A DNA stretch of 64,000 nt, taken from Rhodoferax koreense (lineage in GTDB: Bacteria > Pseudomonadota > Gammaproteobacteria > Burkholderiales > Burkholderiaceae_C). Location: positions 1,240,001 to 1,304,000 of the forward strand of contig NZ_CP019236.1 of the NCBI RefSeq assembly GCF_001955695.1. Direction: 5' to 3'. Below, in pieces: positions 10,201 to 18,925 of this stretch. The translations under genes were made by a program, and so were the position numbers. Below the pieces are notes generated by a model. The model saw only the letters and a program-made list of their open reading frames with translations, was not told where the DNA came from and did not search any database. Within the stretch, counting starts at the first letter, position 1, and every line of letters begins with the position of its first letter.

Positions 10201-13200
10201 GGAGCCGCCACCGGTCGAATTCGCCGACCAGGCGCGTTTCGATGCCGCCGATGAACTGGAGATCGCCGACGAACTCGCCGCGTTCGAGTCGTCCGAAGAA
10301 CCCGACGAAGTGCACCTCGTGGCCGGGCTCGATGCGCTGCAGCCCGAGCCTGCCGAAGTCCCCCCACTTGCCGAACCTGCCGAACCCGGCGAAGCCGTGC
10401 CGCTGGCGATCGAGCCGGCGCCCCTGGATTTTGCGGAGCAGCTGGCGTTCGACGAGGCGCAGGCGTCTGGCGGACCCGGCGAGGTGCCGACGCCGCAGCC
10501 CGCGCCGGAGCCGGGCCCTGAGCCGGAACCCGTGCCCGAACCCACGCCCGAGCCCCCCGCGCCGCCGATCGAGGAGCCTACGCCCGTGCCGGTGCCGATC
10601 GGCGAACCCGAGCCGGAGAGCGATGCGGTCAAGGTCATCGGCACGCTGCGCATCGGCATCCCGCTGTACAACGTCTACCTGAACGAAGCCGACGAGTGGT
10701 CGCGCCGCCTGCTGACCGAACTCAACGAATGGTCGCTCGAGCTGCACCAGCCGCTGCCGGATTCGACCGTGGCGCTGGCGCATTCGCTGGCCGGCAGCTC
10801 GGCCACGGTCGGCTTCCATGCCCTGTCGCAGATGGCGCGCGCGCTCGAAGACGGCCTGTCGCATGTGCAGATGGAGGCCGCCGGCACCGCCGAACATGCA
10901 CGCGTGTTCACCGATGCGGCCGAGGACATCCGTCGCCTGCTGCACCAGTTCGCCGCCGGCTTCCTCAAGGAGCCCAACCCGGCCGTGCTGCAGGCGCTGC
11001 GCGACGTGCTCGAAGCCGCGCAGGCCGTACCGGCGCCGGAGCAGGCGGAGGCAGACGTCGAAGCCCACGCGCCCCCAGCGCCCGTCTTCGATGGCGAGGG
11101 TCCGTCCCCGGCGCCGTTGCCCGAAGCCGCGGTCGAAATGTCCGGTGCCGGCGCGCAGCGCGTCGACGCCCCGCCCGTGGCGCGCGCCGCAGCCTATGCC
11201 GATCGGTTCGACGACTTCGACGATGAGCTCGACGTGGTCGACGCCATCGACGCCGACCTGTTTACGATCTTCGAGGAAGAGGCTTCCGAACTGCTGCCGC
11301 AACTCGGCGGCGCGCTGCGCCAGTGGCGGGCCCGCCCCGAGAACGCCGGCGCGCGCAACGAGGTGCTGCGCGCATTGCACACCCTCAAGGGCAGTGCGCG
11401 GTTGGCGGGCGCGCTCCGGCTGGGCGAACTCGCGCACCGGCTGGAGACCGCCATCGAACGCCTCGGCTCGGACGCGCCACAGCCCGCGCAGATCGAGCCG
11501 CTGCTGTCGCACTTCGACGTGCTGCAGGCCGAGCTCGATGCCTTGCGCGCCGTTCACCTGCCGGGGGCTTCCGGCAGTGCGGTGGTGTTGCCGCTGAACG
11601 AGGCCACCGCCGTGGAGCCCGAGCCGGTGATCCAGTTGCCAACGGCGCGTGCGCCCGTCGAGCCCGCCGCCCAGCGACCGCTTGCGCCGCCGCGCCAGAT
11701 GGCCAACCAGTCGGTGCGCGTGCGCTCGCAACTGCTGGACCGGCTGGTGAACCAGGCCGGCGAAGTCATCATCACCCGGACCCGGCTCGAAGCCCGCCTC
11801 GATCAGTTGCGCGGGTCCTTGACCGACCTCACCGGCAACCTCGAGCGGCTGCGCCAGCAATTGCGAGAGATCGAATTGCAGGCCGAGTCGCAGATGCAGT
11901 CGCGCCTGGCCCTGGTGAAGGATTCGGCGCAGGGCTTCGACCCGCTGGAGTTCGACCGCTTCACGCGGGTGCAGGAACTCACGCGCATGATGGCCGAATC
12001 GGTGAACGACGTGGCCACGGTGCAGCGCAACCTGCAGCGCACGGTGGAGGGCACGGAAGATGACCTGGTGGCCCAGGCGCGCCAGGCCCGCGCGCTGCAG
12101 CGCGACCTGCTGCGCACCCGCATGGTCGAATTCGAAGGCATCGCCGAACGCCTGTACGGCGTGGTGCGCCAGGCCTCGAAGGACACGGGCAAGCAGATCA
12201 AGCTCGACATCACCGGCGGCTCGATCGAGATGGACCGCGGCGTGCTCGACCGCATGTCGCCGGCGTTCGAACATCTGCTGCGCAACGCGATCGCGCACGG
12301 CATCGAAACACCCGAAGCGCGCACGGCCGCGGGCAAGCCGGCCGCGGGCACGATCCGCATCGGCCTGCACCACGAAGGCAACGACATCTCGGTGACCTTC
12401 GGCGACGACGGCGCGGGGCTGGACCTCGATCGCATCCGCGCCAAGGCGCACGAGCAGGGCCTGCTGGCGCCTGGCCAGGAACTCGGCGCAACCGAGATCG
12501 CCGACCTGATCTTCACACCCGGCTTCTCCACCGCCGACCAGGTGACTGAGATCGCCGGCCGCGGCATCGGCATGGACGTGGTGCGCGCCGAGGTGCAGGC
12601 CCTGGGTGGCCGCATCGAAACCACGACCCAGGCCGGCCAGGGCACGCAGTTCAAGATGGTGCTGCCGCTGACCACCGCCGTGACCCAGGTGGTGATGCTG
12701 CGCACCGGGGCGCTGTCGATCGGCGTGCCGGCGAACCTGATCGAGGTCGTGCGCCGCACGCCGCAGGCCGAACTCGATGCTGCTTATCAAAGCCAGTCGG
12801 TCGATTTCGGTGGCGAAACGGTGCCGTTCTTCTGGGCCGGCGTGTTGCTGCAATCTTCTGCGCGCAGTACCGAGCCGTCCGGCAGGCACAGCCCGGTGGT
12901 GGTGTTCCGCAGCGCGGCGCAGCGGCTGGCGCTGCACGTGGACGAGGTGCTGGGCAACCAGGAGGTGGTGGTGAAGAACCTGGGGCCGCAGCTCTCGCGG
13001 CTGCCGGGCTTGTCGGGCATGTCGGTGCTGGCCTCTGGCGCCGTGGTGCTGATCTACAACCCCGTGGCGCTGGCCACGGTCTACGGCACGCAGGCCCGCG
13101 AATGGCTGGCGTCACACGATGGCGCGGCCGGCGGCGACGGTGCGGCCGCATCGGGAGCCCCGGCCGCGGTGCAGCAGGTGCCGCTGGTGCTGGTGGTGGA

Positions 13201-13555
13201 CGACTCCATCACCGTGCGCCGCGTCACACAGCGCCTGCTCAAGCGCGAGGGCTACCGCGTGAGCCTGGCGGCCGACGGCCTGCAGGCGCTGGAGCGGCTG
13301 CGCGAGGAGCGGCCTGCGCTGGTGCTGTCCGATATCGAGATGCCGCGCATGGATGGCTTCGACCTCGCCCGCAACATCCGTGGCGACGAGGCCATGAAGG
13401 ATCTGCCCATCGTGATGATCTCGTCGCGCACGGCGGAGAAACACCGCGAACACGCGAAGAGCCTGGGCGTGAACCACTACCTGGGCAAGCCGTACCCGGA
13501 AGAGGAACTGCTGAGCCTGGTGCGGCGCTATGCGGCACAGGCGGTCGAGGTCTAG
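7223..13555 (+). CDS. chpA: ChpA/PilL hybrid chemosensory histidine kinase
   Basis: A 2110-residue multi-domain CheA kinase that drives the twitching system. The N-terminal 600 residues are helical, FimL/Hpt-like without a clean phospho-His motif. Hpt domains with HTLKGSAR motifs are centred at His759 and His1386. A third, at His1187, reads HSLAGSSATVGF and lacks the usual Lys. A Pro/Glu-rich linker of about 260 residues (roughly 870-1130) separates the first two. Then follow a dimerisation segment (about 1492), an HATPase with HLLRNAIAHGIE and GRGIGMDVV, a CheW domain and a C-terminal receiver with Asp2037 in LVLSDIEMPRMDG. The ATG at 7223 is preferred to a TTG at 7214. Large antisense open frames across this gene are codon-bias shadows. 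Confidence 0.95.
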   Translation: MNAFLPDPPATAADLPDQDLGPLAWVLDELRKTLDGAVKALRRYTREAESAHEAGFAPPDTAHLRMARQQLHMALGAMEMVGLAQPALVLRGMEQAANRFVEQPETCSEDATAKIERASFALIDYLEGVLAGKALSPVGLFPQYRDVQGLVGGAQAHPADLWPMEAPSAAVGGLVPMAPLAYGPPVRTRLDQAVLKTVKTGDPAAAQELGLISLGLAAAQTAPPARAFWTLSAAYFEGLGQGLFPADLYAKRIASRVLTQYAALAKGETAITRRLVQDMLFFCAQAVPAQDAEVPTLAAVRKAYNLQRHTPVDYETRRFGRFDPALLAQARKRLAAATETWSALAGGDTHRFKTAHDQFALVGESLTRLHPESAVLAQALTQAVEVTVRSNAAPPAALGMEVATSVLYLEAAYEELDQANVHMAERAQLLAGRLQRVMRGGQPEPLDPWMEELYHRVSDRQTMGSVVDELRSSLGDVEQTLDQFFRTPREKVPLAKVANQLSQMRGVLSVLGLEQASHAVMRMRESVDRFITDDLSDAAERGQRFDRLGNSLGALGFLIDMLAYQPTLAKKLFVYDEDAGEFRLVMGRTASHHVEEEAEPASHLAAAVPEPTEPLGAHGPENAESPEGHFPALDGVAAADAPEPVASPAVWQPELVSEPLPLLAEAASAAESLAAPIEPPLPDIAPTTEDAVLGHADPTVGATALDAPVEDGNEDDDELRDIFLDEAREVVQTGLAAVQELHGEATAASAQTSLRRAFHTLKGSARMVGLNEFGEAGWAMEQLLNSWLAEQAPATPALLTLAEDALRGLSLWVEDIAVDAAQGWRAEPFRTAADALRLERRSVPLALPMGLAGGAEVAALEQPAAAPQETPVEAMHVQADAEEVEAPPIVEPVLEPAPEPEPEAHPEAHAEEAVAPEAELTAEPDFEETVQEIPQTVEEAAPAAAEPGFEHLDFDIDFGDLAGVADANAEAVVDVEVEAEADAAPALPPDDLMEPPPVEFADQARFDAADELEIADELAAFESSEEPDEVHLVAGLDALQPEPAEVPPLAEPAEPGEAVPLAIEPAPLDFAEQLAFDEAQASGGPGEVPTPQPAPEPGPEPEPVPEPTPEPPAPPIEEPTPVPVPIGEPEPESDAVKVIGTLRIGIPLYNVYLNEADEWSRRLLTELNEWSLELHQPLPDSTVALAHSLAGSSATVGFHALSQMARALEDGLSHVQMEAAGTAEHARVFTDAAEDIRRLLHQFAAGFLKEPNPAVLQALRDVLEAAQAVPAPEQAEADVEAHAPPAPVFDGEGPSPAPLPEAAVEMSGAGAQRVDAPPVARAAAYADRFDDFDDELDVVDAIDADLFTIFEEEASELLPQLGGALRQWRARPENAGARNEVLRALHTLKGSARLAGALRLGELAHRLETAIERLGSDAPQPAQIEPLLSHFDVLQAELDALRAVHLPGASGSAVVLPLNEATAVEPEPVIQLPTARAPVEPAAQRPLAPPRQMANQSVRVRSQLLDRLVNQAGEVIITRTRLEARLDQLRGSLTDLTGNLERLRQQLREIELQAESQMQSRLALVKDSAQGFDPLEFDRFTRVQELTRMMAESVNDVATVQRNLQRTVEGTEDDLVAQARQARALQRDLLRTRMVEFEGIAERLYGVVRQASKDTGKQIKLDITGGSIEMDRGVLDRMSPAFEHLLRNAIAHGIETPEARTAAGKPAAGTIRIGLHHEGNDISVTFGDDGAGLDLDRIRAKAHEQGLLAPGQELGATEIADLIFTPGFSTADQVTEIAGRGIGMDVVRAEVQALGGRIETTTQAGQGTQFKMVLPLTTAVTQVVMLRTGALSIGVPANLIEVVRRTPQAELDAAYQSQSVDFGGETVPFFWAGVLLQSSARSTEPSGRHSPVVVFRSAAQRLALHVDEVLGNQEVVVKNLGPQLSRLPGLSGMSVLASGAVVLIYNPVALATVYGTQAREWLASHDGAAGGDGAAASGAPAAVQQVPLVLVVDDSITVRRVTQRLLKREGYRVSLAADGLQALERLREERPALVLSDIEMPRMDGFDLARNIRGDEAMKDLPIVMISSRTAEKHREHAKSLGVNHYLGKPYPEEELLSLVRRYAAQAVEV

Positions 13556-13842
13556 TCGTCCTGGAGAGGCCGACCGGAAAGGATCGGCACCCGGTCTTGT
13601 CTGCGGTCGGTGCGCATCAGCGTCGTGCTGCCGTCATGGGCGTGCACACGTGCGCCCGGACGGTCGTTCACGATGACCTCGCCGCTGGTGGTAGCGAGCA
13701 GTTGTGCCGTCTCGCCCGGCCCGATCGCACCGGGCGTCACGGTGGCATCAGGTGGCAAATGGATGATCTGCGGCTACTGGTCGTCGCGCAGTTGTCCGTT
13801 GCGCACCATCGCGTTGATGACGCGCAGCAGAAGTATCGGCTT
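13552..13842 (-). pseudogene. Unidentified gene remnant interrupted by an amber codon
   Basis: Directly after the stop of the second immunity gene, the same frame continues with protein-like sequence (KPILLLRVINAMVRNGQLRD), meets one in-frame TAG after DDQ, then continues PQIIHLPPDATVTPGAIGPG and GEVIVNDRPGARVHAHDG to a stop at 13552. The residue pattern (alternating hydrophobics, Gly/Pro turns) on both sides of the TAG looks like one ancestral protein tail with a CAG-to-TAG change. A 68-codon TTG-started frame (13552-13758) could still be translated. I do not recognise the family. The 5' part is missing, probably lost when the neighbouring immunity gene was rearranged. Confidence 0.35.
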
Positions 13843-14958
13843 TCATGCGGCGTTGGCATCGGTGTCTTTTGAGGTTGGGAGCAAGTCTGCGGCTTGCAGC
13901 GGAGCGGCGACGATGCTGCGTGCCTGGGCCTGCAGCACATGGCCCTGCGGGATGTGGGCGCGGCCGGTGCGCTGCGCGCCGGGGGTGGGCTTGACGGGCG
14001 GCAGCGTGATCAAGCTCTTGGCGGCGTTGACCAGGGTTTCACGCTGGCCGTCCCACATCGGGAGTTCGGCTGGCGGCAGGGGCAGGATCTTGTCGAGGTT
14101 GGGGAAGCGCAGGTCGGGGTTGAGTTCGAGGGCGTCTCTCAGTTCGCTGTAGCGCCGTGCTCGAGTCATGTCGATGACGTTGCCTGTCATCGGTATTGTG
14201 CGACTAAAGCTGGAGAACAAAGCGTTGGCGCAATCCGCGCTGCCCAACTTCACGCCTTCATGGTAGATGTGAAGAGCACGGACATAGTGTTCGTCCACGT
14301 TTTTTAGCGTCATCGCTAGTTTGTAGGCTGCGACACCATTGCCCTGAGCAAAACTACACTCCAGCATCTTGATTGCAATATTTCGGTTACTCCAGAAGCC
14401 TTCTCCCGGACTGTCATAGGCCGCGTCCAATTTTTCGCCCAGGTAAGCCTGGGCCGCCGAGCTCCCCATGTCCGCAGCCAGCTGCCAGAACGCATAGGCG
14501 CGGCTGGTATCGCTCTTCACCCCAATGCCCCGCTGGTGGTAGGTGCCCATCTTGTCGAAGGCGGCGGGGACCCCCTGCTTCATCAGCCCTTCGAGAATCA
14601 AAACAGCCTGTTCGGTGTCTTCGGGTACACCACGACCACTCTCGTACAGACCGGCCAGGTTCATCGCCGCCTTCCAGTGGCCTTGGGCTGCGGCCTGTTT
14701 CCACAACTCAGCGGCTTTGGCGTAATCACGCTGGTCCGGCAAAAGCTCGTAGCTGGTGACGGCCATGCCGCGCTGGTACAGCCCATCCGCTTCTGGGGTG
14801 ATCGGCGGGTTCACGTCGGCCTCGTGTTGGCAGGTGAAGTCCGGCCGGTGTGGGTCGAAGGCCTTGAGGCTCATGTTGCGGGGCAGGTTGCTCATGTTGC
14901 AGGCCGCGAGCACGCACAGCGCCAAGGCCGCGCTGAACACTGCGATGCAGCGTCGCAT
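13843..14958 (-). CDS. Shortened Sel1-repeat lipoprotein, second Tli5-type immunity paralogue
   Basis: A 371-residue lipoprotein starting MRRCIAVFSAALALCVLAAC with the lipobox cysteine followed by Asn, which favours outer-membrane sorting. Sel1-like repeats (YAKAAELWKQAAAQGHWKAAMNLAGLYESGRGV and the next units) fill residues about 70-250. It is a tandem copy of the gene at 14981-16612: both align without gaps at a fixed offset of 1633 bp. It diverges after QARSIV and ends in 27 unrelated residues, so it lacks the C-terminal 190 residues of its partner. The middle third also differs, while both flanks are nearly identical. Whether it still gives immunity is unknown; it could protect against a related effector. 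Confidence 0.82.
   Translation of the reverse strand: MRRCIAVFSAALALCVLAACNMSNLPRNMSLKAFDPHRPDFTCQHEADVNPPITPEADGLYQRGMAVTSYELLPDQRDYAKAAELWKQAAAQGHWKAAMNLAGLYESGRGVPEDTEQAVLILEGLMKQGVPAAFDKMGTYHQRGIGVKSDTSRAYAFWQLAADMGSSAAQAYLGEKLDAAYDSPGEGFWSNRNIAIKMLECSFAQGNGVAAYKLAMTLKNVDEHYVRALHIYHEGVKLGSADCANALFSSFSRTIPMTGNVIDMTRARRYSELRDALELNPDLRFPNLDKILPLPPAELPMWDGQRETLVNAAKSLITLPPVKPTPGAQRTGRAHIPQGHVLQAQARSIVAAPLQAADLLPTSKDTDANAA
13908..14950. repeat. Tandem duplication: copy of 15541-16583 at fixed offset 1633 bp
   Basis: The two immunity genes share long stretches with few changes: 13908-14155 against 15541-15788, and roughly 14485-14760 against 16118-16393. The part between (about 14156-14470) differs at many positions but keeps length. 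No insertions or deletions separate the copies, so this is a simple tandem duplication followed by local divergence or gene conversion. Confidence 0.85.
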
Positions 14959-14980
14959 CACCGGCGCGATCCCGCATGGA

Positions 14981-16612
14981 TCACACGCTCGGCCGGTCTG
15001 GTGCATCGTGCAAATCGGTCAATGTGATGGCCAGCAGGCCCGAATCTCCGATCTGGTTGGCGTTGTCCAGCCACAGCCAGCGCACCTCGTGTGGCGCGAT
15101 CTCGGGGTGTTGATCCTGTGGGTTCGGAAAGGACTGGCCCTGCAGCACATAGGCCTGCCGGTCCCTGCGGTTGTAGCGCCGCGCCAGCGGATGGTCTTCG
15201 CGCACCTCGCCGGCCCACACGCCGGTGCGCGGGCACGGCAGCATGCCCCTGCAGTACAGCGGCGGCTCGGGCACACGGGTGGTGCGGGCGACGCCCTGGA
15301 CCACGCGGGTGTACAGCGGCGGCTGCTGGGCGACGGCCTCGCCCAGGTACTGCCAGACGGTGCGCGGGGCGATGTTGGCGTAGGCGCCCATGCTGCGCCG
15401 GTCCACGGGCTCGAAGGCTTCGCCCTGGGCATAACGCTGCGGCACCTGGGCATCTTCCCAGGCCTGTTCATGGGCGCGGTAAACGTTGTAGAGCCGGGGT
15501 AGCCAATAACCGCTGTAAGGCACGACGCTGTCGACCTCGACGACGATGCTGCGCGCCTGGGCCTGCAGCACGTGGCCCTGCGGGATGTGGGCGCGGCCGG
15601 TGCGCTGCGCGCCGGGGGTGGGCTTGACGGGCGGCAGCGTGATCAAGCTCTTGGCGGCGTTGACCAGGGTTTCACGCTGGCCGTCCCACATCGGCAGCTC
15701 GGCCGGGGGCAGGGGCAGGACCTTGTCGAGGTTGGGGAAGCGCAGGTCGGGGTTGAGTTCGAGGGCGTCTCTCAGTTCGCTGTAGCGATCTGAGCGGGCC
15801 TCGTCAATCGTATTTCCCGTCAAGGGCTCGGTGAGGCCGAAGCTGACGGATAGATCGCGTGCGCAATCTTGACTGCCCATCTTCACCCCTTCGTGATAGA
15901 TATGGAGTGCACGAACATAGTCTTTATCGACATTGTTTAGCGTCATCGCTAGTCGGTAGGCGGCAACGCCGTTGCTCTGTGCAACGCCGCATTCCAGCAT
16001 CTTTAGCGCTACCTCGCGATTGCCCCAAAAGCCTTCCCCTGGACTGTCATAGGCTGCGTCCAATTTCTCCCCCAGATATGCCTGTGCCGCCGAACTACCC
16101 ATGTCTGCCGCCAGTTGCCAGAACGCATAGGCGCGGCTGGTATCGCTCTTCACCCCAATGCCCCGCTGGTGGTAGGTGCCCATCTTGTCGAAGGCGGCGG
16201 GGACCCCCTGCTTCATCAGCCCTTCGAGAATCAAAACAGCCTGTTCGGTGTCTTCGGGTACACCACGACCACTCTCGTACAGCCCGGCCAGGTTCATCGC
16301 CGCCTTCCAGTGGCCCAGGGTTGCGGCCTGTTTCCAGAACTCGGCGGCTTTGGCGTAATCACGCTGGTCCGGCAAAAGCTCGTAGCTGGTGACGGCCATG
16401 CCGCGCTGGAACAGCGCATCCGCTTCCGCGGTGATAGGTGGGTTCACGTCGGCCTCGTGTTTGCAGGTGAAGTCCGGCCGATGCGGATCGAAGGCCTTGA
16501 GGTTCATGTTGCGGGGGAGGTTGCTCATGTTGCAGGCACTCAGGCTGAGGAGAATGAAGACAAGGCCCAGCAGCGAGGCCGGCCAGTGGGTTGATCTGGA
16601 GAGAGCGCTCAT
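14981..16612 (-). CDS. Sel1-repeat lipoprotein, Tli5-type immunity protein for the phospholipase effector
   Basis: A 543-residue lipoprotein: the signal LLGLVFILLSLSAC ends in a lipobox with CN at the start of the mature protein. Sel1 repeats cover residues about 80-230, followed by a conserved segment (LNPDLRFPNLDKVLPLPPAELPMW) and a C-terminal domain of about 190 residues with Trp/Tyr-rich sequence. Its ATG lies two bases after the effector stop codon, which indicates translational coupling. Periplasmic Sel1-repeat proteins next to Tle5 phospholipase D effectors are the known Tli5 immunity class, which neutralises effector delivered by sister cells. Assignment is by family architecture plus position; binding is not shown. 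Confidence 0.85.
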   Translation of the reverse strand: MSALSRSTHWPASLLGLVFILLSLSACNMSNLPRNMNLKAFDPHRPDFTCKHEADVNPPITAEADALFQRGMAVTSYELLPDQRDYAKAAEFWKQAATLGHWKAAMNLAGLYESGRGVPEDTEQAVLILEGLMKQGVPAAFDKMGTYHQRGIGVKSDTSRAYAFWQLAADMGSSAAQAYLGEKLDAAYDSPGEGFWGNREVALKMLECGVAQSNGVAAYRLAMTLNNVDKDYVRALHIYHEGVKMGSQDCARDLSVSFGLTEPLTGNTIDEARSDRYSELRDALELNPDLRFPNLDKVLPLPPAELPMWDGQRETLVNAAKSLITLPPVKPTPGAQRTGRAHIPQGHVLQAQARSIVVEVDSVVPYSGYWLPRLYNVYRAHEQAWEDAQVPQRYAQGEAFEPVDRRSMGAYANIAPRTVWQYLGEAVAQQPPLYTRVVQGVARTTRVPEPPLYCRGMLPCPRTGVWAGEVREDHPLARRYNRRDRQAYVLQGQSFPNPQDQHPEIAPHEVRWLWLDNANQIGDSGLLAITLTDLHDAPDRPSV

Positions 16613-16614
16613 AC

Positions 16615-18897
16615 TTATCCGAGCCTGATGACGCTGGTTCGCTCGTCGAGGAATTTGACGAGGAAGCTGGTGAGTGAAAGACCATTCCTTTTGTTAGTGA
16701 GGTTGTTGCTTGCCTCTCTTTCCCAATTGTTAAAGGTTCTTTTCATCGCCGCCTGATCCGTCGCATCCGCCCCCCCATCAAACTGCTTGTTCGTATGCTG
16801 CTTCCACACCCGCCGCCGCAAATCCTGGGCCTTGTACCGGTCGTCGCTGGCGATGTTCATCTCGCTGTCCGCGGCGAAGCTGCGCAGGTTCAGGTTGGCG
16901 CTGCCCAGGGTGAACATGCTGTCGTCGATGATCATCAGCTTGCTGTGGATGTAGATCTCGCGGTAGCGCAGCGCCTTGGCGTTCTTGAGCTGCTGGCTGC
17001 GGTCCACGGGCGGCGTCGGTGGCATGCGGGTGTCGGTGTAGACGCGCCAGCCACCGGCTTCGACGGTGCGCGCACTCGCCTGTTTTTTCGCGGCCTGGTC
17101 GTCGTCCCATTCCTTCTGCTGCCGTGCATGAAGTGGCTTCTCTTCGTCGATGCGCTTCGCGATGGGTAGCTGGTCCTCCCGCCATTCGGCGTCGTACGTC
17201 CATAGGCTGGCCACGAGCGTGCGCATGCCCAGGGTCTGGCTCAACAGGTCGCGTGTCTTCTGGCTGTCGCGCGCACCACCGGCATCGACATAGCTCTGGG
17301 CGATGTCTGACAGCGGCTGTGGAGGCGATGGTGGCGGCTCCATTGCCGCGTATGGGGTGTACAGCGCCGTGTCAGTCCCCCGCGCGTCATGCGCCGCGCG
17401 TCGCTTCTTGTACTCCGCCATATCCTTTTGGGATTGGTCCCGTCGCGCCAACGCTTTCCGGATTTCCTCGTCCTGGTTGGGCATGGAGTCGCCATGGCCG
17501 AGTTCGGCGACCGTGTCGTGGGTCCGCGGCACCATCTGGCCGCGCTCGGGCGTGGGCGTGACCACGATCACATGCAGCACGGGAATGCGCGACAGGGGAA
17601 TCGGTGGTGAAGCGCTGCTGCAGCCTTGCACGAATGCCTGGCGCGCATCCTTGAGCGCACGCGCCCAGTCGGTGTTCTGGAAATACTGGTTCTCGATGTA
17701 CAGGTAGTGCCGCGCGAAGCTGCTGGTCTGGTAGTACAGCCGTGCAATGGAGCGTTCGCCGCCTTCGCTGTCGGGCAGCGTGCGCAGGATCTGCGCGCCG
17801 CTGCAGCGGGACTTGAGGTTCTTAAACAGTCGCGGGGGCGGCGCCTTGAGGTCGATTTCGCCGCTGGCGGGTGCCCCGGCGCCCGGGCCCTTGGCTTCGG
17901 CCTTGTTCCAGGCTTCGACGAAGTTCCTGTACACGGCCACGATCGCATCGCCTTCGATGCGGCAGGCGTAGTCCTGGTAGGGCTTGAGCGTGGGTGCACC
18001 AGAACTGCCAGGTTCCCAGCCCATGCCCACGGAATGGTCCTTGTCGCTGCCTTCGAAATTCTCGCCGCGCAGCGGGTCGTTGTAGCGGTGAGCCTGCGTG
18101 TCCCAATAGTCGGTCACGGAGTTCAGCCCCATGACGTAGGCGCGTGGGTCCGCGCCTTCGTAGTCGATGACGATGGTCTTCTGATGATGGGTGGCCATCC
18201 ACTCGAGTCCGGCGCGCTCGATGCCACCAACAGTGGCACCGCGGGTCCTTGCGATCTCGGCCTTCAGGCTGGCCAGCACATCCGCATGCACGCCACCGCG
18301 TGTGCGCAGCGACACGCCTTCCATCTTGCCGGCCACGACGTCGCGGTACCAGTGCGAGTTGAACATTTCGCGTTGGTCTTTCGGATCGGCCGGCTCGGGC
18401 AAGGGAGGCAACTTGCCATATGGCACCAGGGCAGCGGCCATTCCTCGTCCGGGTGCTGCCTTGAGTTCGTAGCTGGCGTCGGTCCTGTAACCCGGCATGT
18501 TGCTGCCGCCGAGTGCGGCGCCCAGACTGTCGTACCAGCACAGTACCCGCACGCGAACCTTCTGTTTGCGCGCGAGTTCACCTCGCGCGGCACTGCGCAG
18601 CAGGTCGCCCCAGGTGTCGCCGCGCTTCCAGCGCCCGGCCGTACGCGTCAATTCCATCGCAGGATCGAAACCCCAGCAGACGATGTCGATGCTTCGTTCC
18701 GCCTTCTTGATGTCGTCGGCAATCTGCCTGAAGCTTTCTTCGCCGCAGATGTAGACCGACAGGTTGTTGTAGTGAAAGACGGGGGTCTGGGCGTCCTCCT
18801 TCTTCTCCAGTCGCCATTGGGCTGCGCCAGTCGCACGCCGGCTGAGATCGCTCAGCGGGACGGTACAAGTTTGCTGTGTGTCGGTGGGGCTTGGCAT
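16615..18897 (-). CDS. Type VI secretion phospholipase D effector (Tle5 type)
   Basis: A 760-residue protein without a signal peptide. It has two complete HKD catalytic motifs: His238-x-Lys240-x4-Asp245 in HHQKTIVIDYE, followed by GLNSV, and His651-x-Lys653-x4-Asp658 in HSKLMIIDDSMFTLGSANLN. This two-motif layout with long insertions is that of eukaryote-like phospholipase D. Position directly after vgrG (28 bp) and before a Sel1 immunity gene marks it as a Tle5 effector that cleaves head groups, mainly of phosphatidylethanolamine, in prey periplasm. The ATG at 18897 was chosen since upstream codons lie within vgrG. Substrate is inferred from the family. Confidence 0.9.
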   Translation of the reverse strand: MPSPTDTQQTCTVPLSDLSRRATGAAQWRLEKKEDAQTPVFHYNNLSVYICGEESFRQIADDIKKAERSIDIVCWGFDPAMELTRTAGRWKRGDTWGDLLRSAARGELARKQKVRVRVLCWYDSLGAALGGSNMPGYRTDASYELKAAPGRGMAAALVPYGKLPPLPEPADPKDQREMFNSHWYRDVVAGKMEGVSLRTRGGVHADVLASLKAEIARTRGATVGGIERAGLEWMATHHQKTIVIDYEGADPRAYVMGLNSVTDYWDTQAHRYNDPLRGENFEGSDKDHSVGMGWEPGSSGAPTLKPYQDYACRIEGDAIVAVYRNFVEAWNKAEAKGPGAGAPASGEIDLKAPPPRLFKNLKSRCSGAQILRTLPDSEGGERSIARLYYQTSSFARHYLYIENQYFQNTDWARALKDARQAFVQGCSSASPPIPLSRIPVLHVIVVTPTPERGQMVPRTHDTVAELGHGDSMPNQDEEIRKALARRDQSQKDMAEYKKRRAAHDARGTDTALYTPYAAMEPPPSPPQPLSDIAQSYVDAGGARDSQKTRDLLSQTLGMRTLVASLWTYDAEWREDQLPIAKRIDEEKPLHARQQKEWDDDQAAKKQASARTVEAGGWRVYTDTRMPPTPPVDRSQQLKNAKALRYREIYIHSKLMIIDDSMFTLGSANLNLRSFAADSEMNIASDDRYKAQDLRRRVWKQHTNKQFDGGADATDQAAMKRTFNNWEREASNNLTNKRNGLSLTSFLVKFLDERTSVIRLG

Positions 18898-18925
18898 GGT
18901 GTGGTCTCCGATGGGCGCGGGTGCT

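Noticed and set aside
9840..10620. Repetitive Pro/Glu coding stretch that could look like a tandem repeat or assembly fault
   Set aside because: It stays in frame and codes for an acidic linker common in hybrid CheA kinases; units are not exact repeats.
7847..12937. A 1696-codon open frame antisense to chpA
   Set aside because: It is rich in Arg, His, Gly and Leu with low complexity, has no domain, and mirrors the GC-biased third positions of chpA. A typical shadow frame.
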